64,000 nucleotides of DNA from Flavobacterium sp. ZT3R18 (GCF_007097385.1 NZ_VJZS01000005.1:136705-200704), one strand, 5' to 3'. Positions 33,519-42,860 are shown, numbered from the stretch's first letter. The notes: generated by a model from the sequence alone, not told the origin. Made by a program: numbers and translations.

Positions 33519-33923
33519 TTATTCAAAAGTTTTTAGTAGTTCCAAAATGTAATCAGGAGGAGCCGTTGGTCTACCCGTTTTTAAGGACACAAAAACCAAC
33601 ATAAATTGGGCAGTTGTTAATAACTCCTTTGCTTCATTGTAAATCGCACAATCAAATTCAATCTTCACAGACGTCTGACTTTTAAAAACCGTGTGTACCG
33701 TCAACAGCTCATCATACACTGCCGATTTTTTATAATTGATATTCATATTCACAATAGGTAATGCGATACCACTTTCTTCCATCTTTTTATATGAAATCCC
33801 TTTGTTTCTAAGCCATTCAACCCTTCCTATCTCAAAATAGGGTATGTAATTTCCATGATAAACAACCCCCATTTGGTCTGTTTCTGAATAACGAACACGA
33901 ACTTGAATTTGATGATCTTTCAT
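33519..33923 (-). CDS. hot-dog fold acyl-CoA thioesterase (YbgC-like)
   Basis: This 134-residue single hot-dog domain has the active-site pattern RYSETDQMGVVYHGNYIPYFE, with D16 as the probable catalytic Asp. YbgC-type enzymes hydrolyse acyl-CoAs. It is transcribed convergent to yigZ with only 30 bases between stops. Confidence 0.92.
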   Translation of the reverse strand: MKDHQIQVRVRYSETDQMGVVYHGNYIPYFEIGRVEWLRNKGISYKKMEESGIALPIVNMNINYKKSAVYDELLTVHTVFKSQTSVKIEFDCAIYNEAKELLTTAQFMLVFVSLKTGRPTAPPDYILELLKTFE

Positions 33924-34107
33924 TAATTATGTATTAAAAATTTAAAATTAAAAAAGCGCCTTACAACAATATTTCTAAAAATTATAACCTAAATTATTTT
34001 TTTTTACAGATAATTGTTCACATATTTGTTATCCCGAAAAAAGAATATTATTTACATTCTTTTAATAAGAGAATAAGTACCCTAATAAGAAATAATTTAA
34101 CTAGAAT

Positions 34108-35535
34108 ATGAACAAAACTGCACAATCAGTATGGGAAAACTGTCTGTCCTTCATAAAGGACAACATTCAGGATCAGGCTTACAAAACTTGGTTCGAGCCT
34201 ATCAAATCAGTTGAACTTACCGATAATGCATTATACATTCAAGTACCTAGTAAATTTTTCTACGAGTGGCTAGAAGAACACTATGTAAAATTACTAAAAG
34301 TGGCCCTAACCAAAGAACTTGGCAAAAACGCAAAGTTACTTTATAAAATCAAAATGGAAAACACTTATGGCAATAAACAACCGTTTACGGAACAATTGCC
34401 AAGTGCCAATAGAGCTCCAATGAAAGCCCAAGAGGTAGATGCTCCTTTTAAAAACCTAAACCCTGAGTTAAAAAACCCTTTTATCATTCCTGGGATTCGT
34501 AATTTGAAAATCGAATCACAATTGAATGCGAACTATAGTTTTGATAATTTTCTTGAAGGAGATTCTAATAGATTAGCCCGTTCTGCTGGTATGGCTGTTG
34601 CCAACAAACCAGGAGGTACGTCTTTTAATCCGTTATTGATTTTCGGAGGTGTTGGATTGGGGAAAACACACTTAGCTCACGCTATAGGTGTTGAAATCAA
34701 AGATAAATATCCTGAAAAAACCGTTTTATATATTTCGGCCGAAATTTTCACTCAACAATATATTGACTCGGTTAAGAAAAATAATAGAAATGATTTTATT
34801 CATTTCTACCAGTTAATCGATGTTTTAATCATTGACGACGTTCAATTCCTATCTGGAAAATCAGGAACGCAAGATGTGTTTTTCCACATCTTCAATTACT
34901 TGCACCAAAACGGCAAACAGGTAATCCTAACTTCAGACAAGGCTCCAGTTGACATGCAAGATATTGAACAACGTTTATTGTCTCGTTTCAAATGGGGATT
35001 ATCTGCCGAGTTGCACCAACCCGATTATGAAACTAGAATTTCTATCTTAAAAAACATTCTATATCGTGATGGAGTTGAAATTCCAAACGAAATCATAGAA
35101 TATGTAGCGCGCAACATCAAATCGAATGTTCGTGAGCTTGAAGGCGCCATTATTTCTTTGATCGCACAATCTTCTTTCAACAAAAAAGAAGTGACTATCG
35201 AACTTGCCAAAAGTGTCGTAGAGAAATTTGTGAAAAATGTAAAAAGAGAAATCTCTATCGATTACATCCAAAAAATTGTTTCCGATTATTTCCAATTGGA
35301 TTTAGAGACGTTACAATCCAAAACAAGAAAAAGACACGTTGTACAGGCTAGACAACTGGCTATGTTTTTTGCCAAAAAATTCACTAAAGCCTCATTGGCC
35401 AATATTGGTTCACAAATAGGCGATCGCGATCACGCAACCGTTTTACACGCCTGTAAAACAGTAGACAACTTAGTAGCTACCGACAAACAATTCAAAAAGT
35501 ATGTTGAGGATATTAATTCAAAATTAACGCTATAA
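34108..35535 (+). CDS. dnaA: chromosomal replication initiator DnaA
   Basis: This 475-residue protein has domain I (about 1-85), a linker, the AAA+ domain III with Walker A GGVGLGKTHL (about 180-189) and Walker B VLIIDDVQFL (about 236-245), and domain IV with the signature DRDHATVLHACKTV (about 441-454) that binds DnaA boxes. The upstream spacer is AT-rich, but I find no cluster of TTATCCACA boxes, so the origin is not visible here. The phosphatase gene follows after seven bases. Confidence 0.98.
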   Translation: MNKTAQSVWENCLSFIKDNIQDQAYKTWFEPIKSVELTDNALYIQVPSKFFYEWLEEHYVKLLKVALTKELGKNAKLLYKIKMENTYGNKQPFTEQLPSANRAPMKAQEVDAPFKNLNPELKNPFIIPGIRNLKIESQLNANYSFDNFLEGDSNRLARSAGMAVANKPGGTSFNPLLIFGGVGLGKTHLAHAIGVEIKDKYPEKTVLYISAEIFTQQYIDSVKKNNRNDFIHFYQLIDVLIIDDVQFLSGKSGTQDVFFHIFNYLHQNGKQVILTSDKAPVDMQDIEQRLLSRFKWGLSAELHQPDYETRISILKNILYRDGVEIPNEIIEYVARNIKSNVRELEGAIISLIAQSSFNKKEVTIELAKSVVEKFVKNVKREISIDYIQKIVSDYFQLDLETLQSKTRKRHVVQARQLAMFFAKKFTKASLANIGSQIGDRDHATVLHACKTVDNLVATDKQFKKYVEDINSKLTL

Positions 35536-35542
35536 ACGCAGT

Positions 35543-36010
35543 ATGCCTGTCAAAATTTTAATGGTTTGTTTGGGTAATATTTGCCGTTCGCCTTTGGCAG
35601 AAGGCATATTAGCCTCTAAACTTCCCAAAGGAAAATTTCTTGTAGATTCAGCAGGAACCGGTTCTTGGCATATTGGTCGTGCTCCGGACAACCGTTCTAT
35701 AGACACCGCCAAAAAAAATGGCTTAAATATCTCCAATCAAAAAGGACGACAATTTCAAAAATCGGATTTCGATGCTTTTGATTACATCTTCGTGATGGAC
35801 AACAACAATTATAATGATGTAATTGAATTGACCAAAAACGAATCGCAAAAAAACAAAGTACAACTCATTTTGAACGAAATCTTTCCAAAAGAAAATGTAG
35901 ACGTCCCAGATCCTTACTACGGCTTGGCAAATGGTTTTGACATGGTCTATAAAATGCTAGACGAAGCCTGCGAAGTCATTGCCCACAAATTGATTGCCAA
36001 ACATTCCTAA
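35543..36010 (+). CDS. low-molecular-weight protein-tyrosine phosphatase
   Basis: This 155-residue protein has the P-loop C9-x5-R15-S16 in VCLGNICRS and the general-acid Asp in VPDPYYG near residue 117. It dephosphorylates tyrosine or arginine residues. It follows dnaA by seven bases, so it is probably co-transcribed, an arrangement also seen in other Flavobacteria as far as I recall. Confidence 0.93.
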   Translation: MPVKILMVCLGNICRSPLAEGILASKLPKGKFLVDSAGTGSWHIGRAPDNRSIDTAKKNGLNISNQKGRQFQKSDFDAFDYIFVMDNNNYNDVIELTKNESQKNKVQLILNEIFPKENVDVPDPYYGLANGFDMVYKMLDEACEVIAHKLIAKHS

Positions 36011-36031
36011 GAAAACTAAATAAGTTTTTTA

Positions 36032-36039
36032 TAACTTTG
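36032..36039 (+). promoter_or_regulatory. -7 promoter element for the Uma2-family gene
   Basis: TAACTTTG matches TAnnTTTG and ends 17 bases before the ATG at 36057. Confidence 0.55.
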
Positions 36040-36056
36040 CTCAAAATGGACTTCTT

Positions 36057-36647
36057 ATGCCTGTAGTAAAAAACTTTTCCGACTTGGATTTATCCAAAAC
36101 CTATAGCTATTCTGATTATTTGCTTTGGCAATTTCAAGAACGTGTGGAACTCATAAAAGGATATATTCGCAAAATGAGTCCTGCACCAAGTTCCAGACAC
36201 CAAGGAATATCACACAATTTGAATGGTTGTTTTTACATCAACTTTCATAAAAAACCTTGTCGCGTTTTTGAAGCCCCATTCGACGTTCGTTTACCCATAA
36301 AATCGGCAAAAAAGGACACTACAGTCGTACAACCAGACCTTTGCGTTATTTGTGACGAAAGCAAAATAGACGAAAAAGGATGCAATGGCGCACCCGATTT
36401 GATAGTCGAAATTATTTCTCCAAACAACAGTAAGCACGACATACACACTAAATTTAATTTGTATTTAGAAGCAGGAGTTAAAGAATATTGGCTAATCGAG
36501 CCCGCAGACCGAATGATTTTAATTTACTCTTTAAAAAATGGAGAATACATTGGCCAAAAACCATTAGTAGAAGGCGAAAACATAAAAAGCCCGCTTTTTC
36601 CAGAATTGGATATTGCCATCGAAGATATTTTTTATAGAGTCCTATAA
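36057..36647 (+). CDS. Uma2-family (DUF820) endonuclease-like protein
   Basis: This 196-residue protein has the PD-(D/E)XK-like core of Uma2/DUF820: RVELIKGYIRKMSPAPSSRHQ (about 31-51), VQPDLCVICDESKID (about 97-111), GAPDLIVEIISPNNSKHD (about 117-134) and KEYWLIEPADRMI (about 142-154). The family is expanded in cyanobacteria; its target is unknown. Single copies are common in Flavobacteria. Confidence 0.88.
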   Translation: MPVVKNFSDLDLSKTYSYSDYLLWQFQERVELIKGYIRKMSPAPSSRHQGISHNLNGCFYINFHKKPCRVFEAPFDVRLPIKSAKKDTTVVQPDLCVICDESKIDEKGCNGAPDLIVEIISPNNSKHDIHTKFNLYLEAGVKEYWLIEPADRMILIYSLKNGEYIGQKPLVEGENIKSPLFPELDIAIEDIFYRVL

Positions 36648-36687
36648 CAAAAGCTTCTTATTTCTAAAACCCGAAAGTTACCCCCTT

Positions 36688-36740
36688 TATGAAATCGCCA
36701 TGATTCAAAAAACACTAGAATCATATAGAATGGCGATACC
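36688..36740 (+). repeat. two-arm repeat, copy 1 (of 20323-20378)
   Basis: Arms TATGAAATCGCCATGAT and TGGCGATACC are identical to those at 20323-20378 (opposite strand). Here ATCGCCAT/ATGGCGAT and inner GATTC/GAATC can fold into one hairpin (36694-36737). Confidence 0.55.
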
Positions 36741-36741
36741 T

Positions 36742-36757
36742 CCCGATAGCTATCGGG
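36742..36757. repeat. CCCGATAGCTATCGGG palindrome
   Basis: The second exact copy of the 16-base palindrome, directly after the two-arm repeat and 30 bases before the methyltransferase start. Confidence 0.8.
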
Positions 36758-36786
36758 ATCCATTTAAAAAACAAATATCATCTCGT

Positions 36787-37509
36787 ATGAAACCAACACC
36801 TCTTCTTGGAAAACTATATTTAATCCCAACAACCATGGGCGATTGCGACCCTATGGATGTATTACCACAAACCATTAAAAGATGCGTTGATCTAATTGAC
36901 TACTACGTGGTCGAAAATGACAAAACAGCTCGAAAATCCATCAAACTGACCAATCCCGAGAAAAAACAATCGGAATTAAAGCTTTTTGTCCTCAATAAAT
37001 ATACCGAAACCAAAGACCACCAAGAGTTCATCAAACCTTTATTGGAAGGCAAAAACATGGGACTCATGAGCGAAGCCGGATGCCCCGGAGTAGCCGATCC
37101 AGGTGCTGTAATTGTAAAACTGGCCCATGACAAAGGCATACAAGTGGTACCGCTTGTTGGCCCATCATCCATATTGTTAGCCATGATGGCCTCAGGAATG
37201 AACGGCCAAAGCTTTACCTTCAATGGCTATTTACCCATAGACAAAGGAGAAAAGAAAACCGCTCTAAAAAATTTAGAGAAATTATCTTTAGACAAAAATC
37301 AATCCCAGATTTTCATAGAAACACCTTATAGAAACAACAAAATGTTGGAAGATATTCTCCAAGCCATCAATCCAGAAACCTACCTCTGCATTGCCACAGA
37401 CATCACACTCCCAACCGAATACATCAAAACCAAAAGAGCCGCAGCCTGGAAAAAAGAAACCGTCGATTTACACAATCGCCCTACTATTTTCATCATTCAT
37501 AAAATGTAA
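36787..37509 (+). CDS. RsmI-like SAM-dependent (tetrapyrrole-methylase fold) methyltransferase
   Basis: From ATG 36787 the protein has 240 residues. GKLYLIPTTMGDCDPMDVLPQ begins the tetrapyrrole-methylase fold, MSEAGCPGVADPGAVIV (about 91-107) and VPLVGPSSILLAMMASGMNG (about 115-134) are the SAM-site loops, and FIETPYRNNKMLEDIL follows. It resembles RsmI (16S rRNA C1402 ribose methylase) but has a diverged start, and Bacteroidota often have two such genes, so I leave the symbol blank. The 58-residue extension upstream is made of repeats and is not real. Confidence 0.9.
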   Translation: MKPTPLLGKLYLIPTTMGDCDPMDVLPQTIKRCVDLIDYYVVENDKTARKSIKLTNPEKKQSELKLFVLNKYTETKDHQEFIKPLLEGKNMGLMSEAGCPGVADPGAVIVKLAHDKGIQVVPLVGPSSILLAMMASGMNGQSFTFNGYLPIDKGEKKTALKNLEKLSLDKNQSQIFIETPYRNNKMLEDILQAINPETYLCIATDITLPTEYIKTKRAAAWKKETVDLHNRPTIFIIHKM

Positions 37510-37540
37510 AAACATAAATTAGCTACACTCAAAATCATTT

Positions 37541-37654
37541 GGGCGTGACCGCAATAGAAAAAGGGGCTACTTTAGATTATCTAGAGACGCCCCTTTTTCT
37601 ATTGTGGTCGGGCTATCCATGCTACTTCGGTAGCTTACTCCTATCCCTCACGCA
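37541..37654 (+). ncRNA. structured element, family B copy 2
   Basis: A 114-base element. GGGCGTGACCGC starts it, the long stem GACCGCAATAGAAAAAGGGG pairs over 21 positions with one G-U pair, the small hairpin is GCTAC-TTCG-GTAGC, and CTCCTATCCCTCACGCA ends it. Compared with copies at 26771 and 54742, stem bases differ but pairing is kept. Confidence 0.65.
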
Positions 37655-37832
37655 GCTCACAAGAACTTTTGTTTTAAACCAAAACATTTATTTTCTCGAA
37701 CATCATTTATCAAGAAACGAGGATTTTCAAAACCACATTCCGAATTAAAACCCCTTCATTTTTCACTCCTAAAAAAGCAAAATAAAGATAAATCAACTAT
37801 ATTTATACTCCTAAAATAAATTCATTTATTAC

Positions 37833-38960
37833 ATGAGTAAACTACCCAATGTAACAACCAGCATCTTTACGGTTATGTCCAAAATGGCTGCCGAATACAA
37901 CGCAATCAATCTTTCGCAAGGATTTCCAAACTTTCCTGTAGACGAAAGACTGACTCAAATTGTTTCCCAACTGGCTCACGAAGATGTACACCAATACACT
38001 CCCATGTCCGGCTATCCGCCTTTGTTAGCCAAAATTGCAACATTGGTAAAAACGGCTTACAACCGCAACATCCTACCCGATACCGAAATACTCATTACAG
38101 CCGGTGCCACTCAAGCCATTTTTACAACTTTGCTGGCTTTATTAAAACCAGATGACGAAGTCATCATACTGGATCCAAGCTATGATTGCTACGAAGCACC
38201 CATTCTATTAAGCCAGGCAAAACCCATACATATTGCCCTCAACGATGATTACACACCCAATTGGAAAATTATTGCAAATGCATTTTCGGATAAAACCAAA
38301 ATGATTATCATCAATAATCCACATAATCCCACAGGGAAAATTCTAAACGAATCCGATTTTGAGAACCTGGAAGCACTTTTAGAAAAATACCCCGATGTCC
38401 TATTACTTTCAGACGAAGTTTACGAATACATCACTTTCGAACAAAAGCACCTTTCGACTCACACTCGAACAAAACTGCTCGACCGCTGCATCATGGTTTC
38501 TTCTTTTGGAAAATCATTTCATGTCACGGGTTGGAAAATCGGCTATCTTGTAGCGCCCGAATACTTGATGAAAGAAATCAAAAAAGCACATCAGTTTTTG
38601 GTTTTTAGCGTCAACAGTATTTGCCAAGTGGCTGTTTCCAAATACATAGATCTAGTTGACGTAAACGAAATCGGCTCATTCTATCAGGAAAAACGAGATT
38701 ATTTTAGAGCATTATTACAAAATAGCAAGTTCGAGCTAATGCCTTGTGAAGGGACCTATTTTCAAGTAGTATCGTATGCCAAGATATCTAACGAAAATGA
38801 TGTAGATTTTTGCAAACGATTAATTACGGATTATGGAGTTGCCGCTATTCCCATATCCACTTTTTATGCCGATGGAAAAGATTTAAAATTAATACGCTTT
38901 TGCTTTGCCAAAGACAATCATACTTTAGAAGAAGCCGCGAAGAGGTTGTGTGAAATTTAG
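37833..38960 (+). CDS. class I/II PLP aminotransferase (methionine aminotransferase-like)
   Basis: This 375-residue fold-type I enzyme shows NLSQGFPNFPVD (about 27-38), TAGATQAIFTTLLALLKPDDEV (about 90-111), the NPHNPTGK motif (about 164-171), SDEVYEYI and the PLP lysine in SSFGKSFHVTGWKIGY (K at about 231). It resembles the YbdL/MtnE group acting on methionine or aromatic amino acids. It is monocistronic; a family B element lies 180 bases upstream. Confidence 0.9.
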   Translation: MSKLPNVTTSIFTVMSKMAAEYNAINLSQGFPNFPVDERLTQIVSQLAHEDVHQYTPMSGYPPLLAKIATLVKTAYNRNILPDTEILITAGATQAIFTTLLALLKPDDEVIILDPSYDCYEAPILLSQAKPIHIALNDDYTPNWKIIANAFSDKTKMIIINNPHNPTGKILNESDFENLEALLEKYPDVLLLSDEVYEYITFEQKHLSTHTRTKLLDRCIMVSSFGKSFHVTGWKIGYLVAPEYLMKEIKKAHQFLVFSVNSICQVAVSKYIDLVDVNEIGSFYQEKRDYFRALLQNSKFELMPCEGTYFQVVSYAKISNENDVDFCKRLITDYGVAAIPISTFYADGKDLKLIRFCFAKDNHTLEEAAKRLCEI

Positions 38961-39080
38961 TTTTCAGGTGCAGTCTCAGTTATCAACTCAAAAAGAGTGT
39001 TAACTATAAAAACAGCTCTAAAATTGAACCCTTTTTTCAAACATTTTTAAGAAACAAAATTACAATATTAACAACCAATT

Positions 39081-39132
39081 CTGAAAACTAAGACTGAAAA
39101 CTGAGACCGAAAACTGAGACTGAAAACTAAAT
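39081..39132. repeat. 13-base tandem repeat, four copies
   Basis: Four near-identical units of CTGAAAACTGAGA (with CCGAAAACTGAGA and CTGAAAACTAA variants) follow one another. Inverted fragments of the same word (GTCTCAGTT, GTTTTCAGTCTC) appear at 38971 and 26671. Confidence 0.75.
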
Positions 39133-39200
39133 TTTATTGATTTTTATTATGCATGCATACTATTTTTTATCTATATTTACAATCCAAAAAAATATAAATT

Positions 39201-40082
39201 ATGAGTTATACCGATAAAATGTTGAGAGACGATGCCCTGAAAGGCAAAGTAATAGTAGTTACAGGAGGCGGAAGTGGCTTAGGAAAAGCGATGACCAAAT
39301 ATTTCTTAGAGTTAGGTGCACAAGTGGCCATCACTTCTAGAGATTTAGAAAAACTGAAAAACACGGCAAAAGAATTGGAAGCCGAAACGGGTGGTACCTG
39401 CTTACCGCTACAATGTGACGTTCGTCATTATGAAGAAGTAGAAAACATGTTGCAAGAAGTGTTGAAAGCTTTTGGTAAAGTAGATGTTTTACTGAATAAT
39501 GCCGCTGGGAATTTCATTTCGCCAACTGAACGCTTATCAGCCAATGCTTTTGACACTGTAATTGATATCGTTTTAAAAGGGTCCAAAAACTGCACCCTTG
39601 CCTTTGGAAAACATTGGATAGATACCAAACAAACTTCAGCAACCGTTTTAAATATTGTTACTACTTATGCCTGGACAGGTTCGGCTTATGTGGTACCGAG
39701 TGCTACTGCAAAAGCGGGAGTCCTTGCCATGACCAGAAGTCTTGCTGTAGAATGGGCAAAATACGGAATCCGCACCAATGCAATTGCACCAGGACCTTTC
39801 CCTACCAAAGGAGCTTGGGATCGATTGTTACCCGGAGATCTAGCCGAAAAATTTGACATGGCCAAGAAAGTACCTTTGAAACGCGTTGGCGACCATCAAG
39901 AACTAGCCAATTTAGCCGCTTACTTAGTTTCGGACTTTTCTGCCTATGTAAACGGAGAAGTAATTGTTATTGATGGAGGCGAATGGTTGAAAGGCGCAGG
40001 ACAATTCAATTTACTGGAAGCCATACCCGAAGAGCTTTGGGATCAATTAGAAATGATGATTAAAGCAAAGAAAAAAAGTTAG
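39201..40082 (+). CDS. SDR-family 2,4-dienoyl-CoA reductase-like protein
   Basis: This 293-residue NADP-dependent reductase has the TGGGSGLG motif (21-28) and NNAAG (about 99-103). The usual Y-xxx-K is replaced by S167-xxx-K171 with Y156 eleven residues before S167. This is the spacing of the Tyr-Ser-Lys set of DECR-type 2,4-dienoyl-CoA reductases, which help degrade unsaturated fatty acids. The C-terminal tail after DGGEWL extends by about 25 residues. A strong hairpin terminator follows. Confidence 0.9.
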   Translation: MSYTDKMLRDDALKGKVIVVTGGGSGLGKAMTKYFLELGAQVAITSRDLEKLKNTAKELEAETGGTCLPLQCDVRHYEEVENMLQEVLKAFGKVDVLLNNAAGNFISPTERLSANAFDTVIDIVLKGSKNCTLAFGKHWIDTKQTSATVLNIVTTYAWTGSAYVVPSATAKAGVLAMTRSLAVEWAKYGIRTNAIAPGPFPTKGAWDRLLPGDLAEKFDMAKKVPLKRVGDHQELANLAAYLVSDFSAYVNGEVIVIDGGEWLKGAGQFNLLEAIPEELWDQLEMMIKAKKKS

Positions 40083-40140
40083 CAGTGTTCAAGTTTACAG
40101 TGTTCCGAAAACAGTAATCAGCTATTGGTAAATTTAAATT

Positions 40141-40173
40141 AAAGAGAACTATTCGTGTAGTTCTCTTTTTTTT
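40141..40173 (+). terminator. terminator after the SDR gene
   Basis: AAAGAGAACTA and TAGTTCTCTTT pair over 11 bases around a 6-base loop, with a run of T. Confidence 0.9.
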
Positions 40174-40251
40174 CAGCTATAATAGTTACCAAAAAACAAA
40201 GAATAAACGGTATTGTTGCGATTAACCAAATAGCACACTAGAATTTACTCC

Positions 40252-40451
40252 AACCCTGAAAGGGTGTCATGATTATAGAAATTTCATGGTGTTGCATATA
40301 AACCCCGAAGGGTGTGAAATAATTTAGCCTTTTTAAATTTAAAAAACAGCCTCCGTGAAATTAAACATTCCCACGTGAAAATACCACCCCTATCGGGGTT
40401 TTTGAAAAATGGAATTTTTTATTTCTATAATCATGACACCCTTTCAGGGTT
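40252..40451. repeat. 200-bp element with perfect 31-bp inverted ends
   Basis: Positions 40252-40282 and 40421-40451 are exact reverse complements over 31 bases. The end sequence contains the small palindrome CCCTGAAAGGG and the word ATGATTATAGAAAT. Inside are smaller hairpins around ACCCCGAAGGGT and ACCCCTATCGGGGT. There is no coding frame and no obvious target duplication. It lies between the SDR and parA genes and is probably a non-autonomous mobile element. A relative lies at 56552-56672. Confidence 0.75.
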
Positions 40452-40625
40452 TTGAAGACTAATACTGTTGTTAGCATTATCTGTTGCGGAACATGCTGTA
40501 ACTTTTTTTTATCCCATAATTTGGTATTAATTGGTGCATGTAAAAACTATTTGTTTTTGTTAACAAAATAGATTTTCAAAACCCATAAATAATTGTATTT
40601 TTACCGTTCAAAATTTAGAAAATAA

Positions 40626-41393
40626 ATGGGCAAAATCATAGCGATTGCGAATCAGAAAGGTGGAGTTGGAAAGACTACTACTTCTATTAACCTAGCGGCT
40701 TCGTTGGGTGTTTTAGAAAAAAAAGTATTACTAATAGATGCTGATCCTCAGGCAAATGCCACATCAGGTTTAGGAATTGATGTAGAAACGGTTGAGATTG
40801 GGACGTATCAAATTCTCGAACACAGCCACACTCCATTGGAGGCGATCATAAAATGTTCCTCGCCAAATGTAGACGTAATTCCAGCACATATTGATCTTGT
40901 TGCGATTGAAATAGAATTGGTCGACAAAGAAAATAGAGAATATATGCTTAAAAAAGCATTAGAAAGCGTAAAAGACAAGTATGATTACATCATCATTGAT
41001 TGCGCGCCATCTCTTGGACTATTAACTTTGAATGCCTTGACAGCGGCCGACTCAGTGGTTATCCCAATTCAATGCGAATACTTTGCCTTAGAAGGTTTAG
41101 GTAAATTATTGAATACCATCAAAAGTATCCAAAAAATTCACAATCCAGATTTGGATATCGAAGGTTTATTATTGACGATGTTTGACTCTAGATTGCGTTT
41201 ATCGAATCAGGTGGTAGAAGAAGTTCAGAAACACTTTAACGACATGGTTTTTGACACAGTGATTCAAAGAAATGTAAAATTGAGTGAGGCACCTAGTTTT
41301 GGCGAAAGCATTATAAACTATGACGCTACAAGCAAAGGAGCTATAAATTATTTACACCTAGCTCAAGAAATTATAAAGAAAAACAGTAAATAG
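40626..41393 (+). CDS. parA: chromosome-partitioning ATPase ParA (Soj-like)
   Basis: This 255-residue ATPase has the deviant Walker A motif KGGVGKTT (11-18), DADPQANAT (about 39-47) and Walker B IIIDCAPSLG (about 118-127). Its short N-terminus marks a chromosomal Soj-type ParA. It moves ParB-origin complexes. It is followed after four bases by parB. Confidence 0.97.
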   Translation: MGKIIAIANQKGGVGKTTTSINLAASLGVLEKKVLLIDADPQANATSGLGIDVETVEIGTYQILEHSHTPLEAIIKCSSPNVDVIPAHIDLVAIEIELVDKENREYMLKKALESVKDKYDYIIIDCAPSLGLLTLNALTAADSVVIPIQCEYFALEGLGKLLNTIKSIQKIHNPDLDIEGLLLTMFDSRLRLSNQVVEEVQKHFNDMVFDTVIQRNVKLSEAPSFGESIINYDATSKGAINYLHLAQEIIKKNSK

Positions 41394-41397
41394 TTCT

Positions 41398-42297
41398 ATG
41401 TCAAAAGCAATAAAAAAACAAGCCTTAGGAAGGGGTTTATCTGCATTATTAAAAGATCCTGAAAACGATATTCAATCTGTAGATGATAAAAATGCCGATA
41501 AAGTTGTTGGGAATATTATAGAGCTTGAAATTGATGCTATAGAAATAAATCCATTTCAGCCCAGAAGTAATTTCAATGAAGAATCGCTTAGAGAACTAGC
41601 CACCTCCATTAAGGAATTAGGTGTTATTCAACCTATTACGGTTCGTAAATTAGACTTCAACAAATACCAATTAATCTCGGGTGAGCGCCGTTTGCGTGCC
41701 TCTACTTTGATTGGTTTGACAACCGTTCCTGCTTACATTCGTATTGCAAACGATAATGAATCGCTTGTTATGGCTTTGGTTGAAAACATCCAACGTCATG
41801 ATTTAGATCCAATAGAAATTGCGCTTTCTTACCAGCGATTAATTGACGAAATTCAATTGACTCAAGAACAAATGAGCGAAAGAGTGGGTAAAAAACGTTC
41901 TACTATAGCCAATTATTTAAGACTTTTAAAACTAGACCCAATCATTCAAACTGGAATTCGTGACGGTTTTATCAGTATGGGTCACGGTCGAGCGATCATC
42001 AATATTGAAGACCACGATGTTCAAACGGATATTTATCAAAAAATTGTAAGTCAAAATCTTTCGGTTAGAGAAACAGAGACCTTGGTAAAAAACTACCATG
42101 AAAGTTTAAAACCAAAACCTGTACTTCCGTCTAAATCATCTTCTTTTGTAATTGAAGATGAAGATAAAGATACATTTAATCAGTATTTTGGAGCGAAAAT
42201 TGATGTAAAAGTGGCAGGAAACGGAAAAGGTAAAATTACCATTCCATTTCATTCTGAAGAAGACTTCAATAGAATTATAAAATTAATAAAAGGGTAG
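41398..42297 (+). CDS. parB: chromosome-partitioning protein ParB
   Basis: This 299-residue protein begins KKQALGRGLSALL, then the ParB/Srx CTPase core INPFQPRSNFNEESLRELATSI (about 51-72) with GERRLRA (about 98-104) and ENIQRHDLDPIE, and the HTH in SERVGKKRSTIANYLRLLKL (about 160-179). It binds parS sites and slides as a CTP clamp. Its stop overlaps the next gene's GTG by one base. Confidence 0.97.
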   Translation: MSKAIKKQALGRGLSALLKDPENDIQSVDDKNADKVVGNIIELEIDAIEINPFQPRSNFNEESLRELATSIKELGVIQPITVRKLDFNKYQLISGERRLRASTLIGLTTVPAYIRIANDNESLVMALVENIQRHDLDPIEIALSYQRLIDEIQLTQEQMSERVGKKRSTIANYLRLLKLDPIIQTGIRDGFISMGHGRAIINIEDHDVQTDIYQKIVSQNLSVRETETLVKNYHESLKPKPVLPSKSSSFVIEDEDKDTFNQYFGAKIDVKVAGNGKGKITIPFHSEEDFNRIIKLIKG

Positions 42298-42860
42298 TGA
42301 ATAAAATCATTTCCATAGGCCTACTTCTTTTTCTTTTTGGAAACGCATCCCTTTTTGCGCAAGCAAAAACAGACGATGCTGTCCTAAAACCAAAAGACAC
42401 AATAAAATCAGACAAATACGACCCCTTAACACCTGCAAAAGCCGCTTTTTACTCGGCAATTTTACCAGGTTTAGGCCAAGCCTACAATAAAAAATACTGG
42501 AAAATTCCAATCGTTTACGGTGCGATTGGAACCAGTGTTTATTTATACATTGACAATACAAAACTCTACAACCAATATAGAGAAGCTTACAAAAGCAGGT
42601 TAGCCGGTAATCCAGACCCATATTACGCAAATCAAACCGACACACAACTAATTAGCGCTCAAAATTTTTACAAAAGAAACGCCTCTTTATCGGCTTTATT
42701 TGCATTAGGATTTTACGTTTTAAACATTATAGACGCCAATGTTGATGCGGCCTTGATACAGTTTAATGTCAGTGAAAATTTATCGTTACGACCAGAATTT
42801 AATCCAAATACTGTAACATTAAAATCAAATTTGGGACTAACCCTTAATTATCGTTTTTAG
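42297..42860 (+). CDS. DUF5683 family membrane/envelope protein
   Basis: This 187-residue protein starts at GTG (overlapping the parB stop), with a signal peptide ending near LFAQA. The DUF5683 signature KAAFYSAILPGLGQAYNKKYWKIP (about 47-70) is followed by a TM segment. The function is unknown. In Bacteroidota this gene often follows parAB and precedes dapB, as here. Confidence 0.88.
   Translation: MNKIISIGLLLFLFGNASLFAQAKTDDAVLKPKDTIKSDKYDPLTPAKAAFYSAILPGLGQAYNKKYWKIPIVYGAIGTSVYLYIDNTKLYNQYREAYKSRLAGNPDPYYANQTDTQLISAQNFYKRNASLSALFALGFYVLNIIDANVDAALIQFNVSENLSLRPEFNPNTVTLKSNLGLTLNYRF

Noticed and set aside
33924..34107. Possible replication origin next to dnaA
   Set aside because: There is no cluster of TTATCCACA-like boxes here or near parAB or recF; only isolated near matches such as TTATCAACA at 4484 occur. 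GC-skew calculation over the genome would be needed.
36057..36647. Uma2-family gene as a restriction or defence system
   Set aside because: It is a lone gene with no methyltransferase, helicase or toxin-antitoxin partner; the next gene is an rRNA-type methyltransferase.
36613..36786. 58-residue N-terminal extension of the RsmI-like methyltransferase
   Set aside because: It overlaps the Uma2 gene and is encoded by a two-arm repeat and a CCCGATAGCTATCGGG palindrome; the conserved fold starts at ATG 36787.
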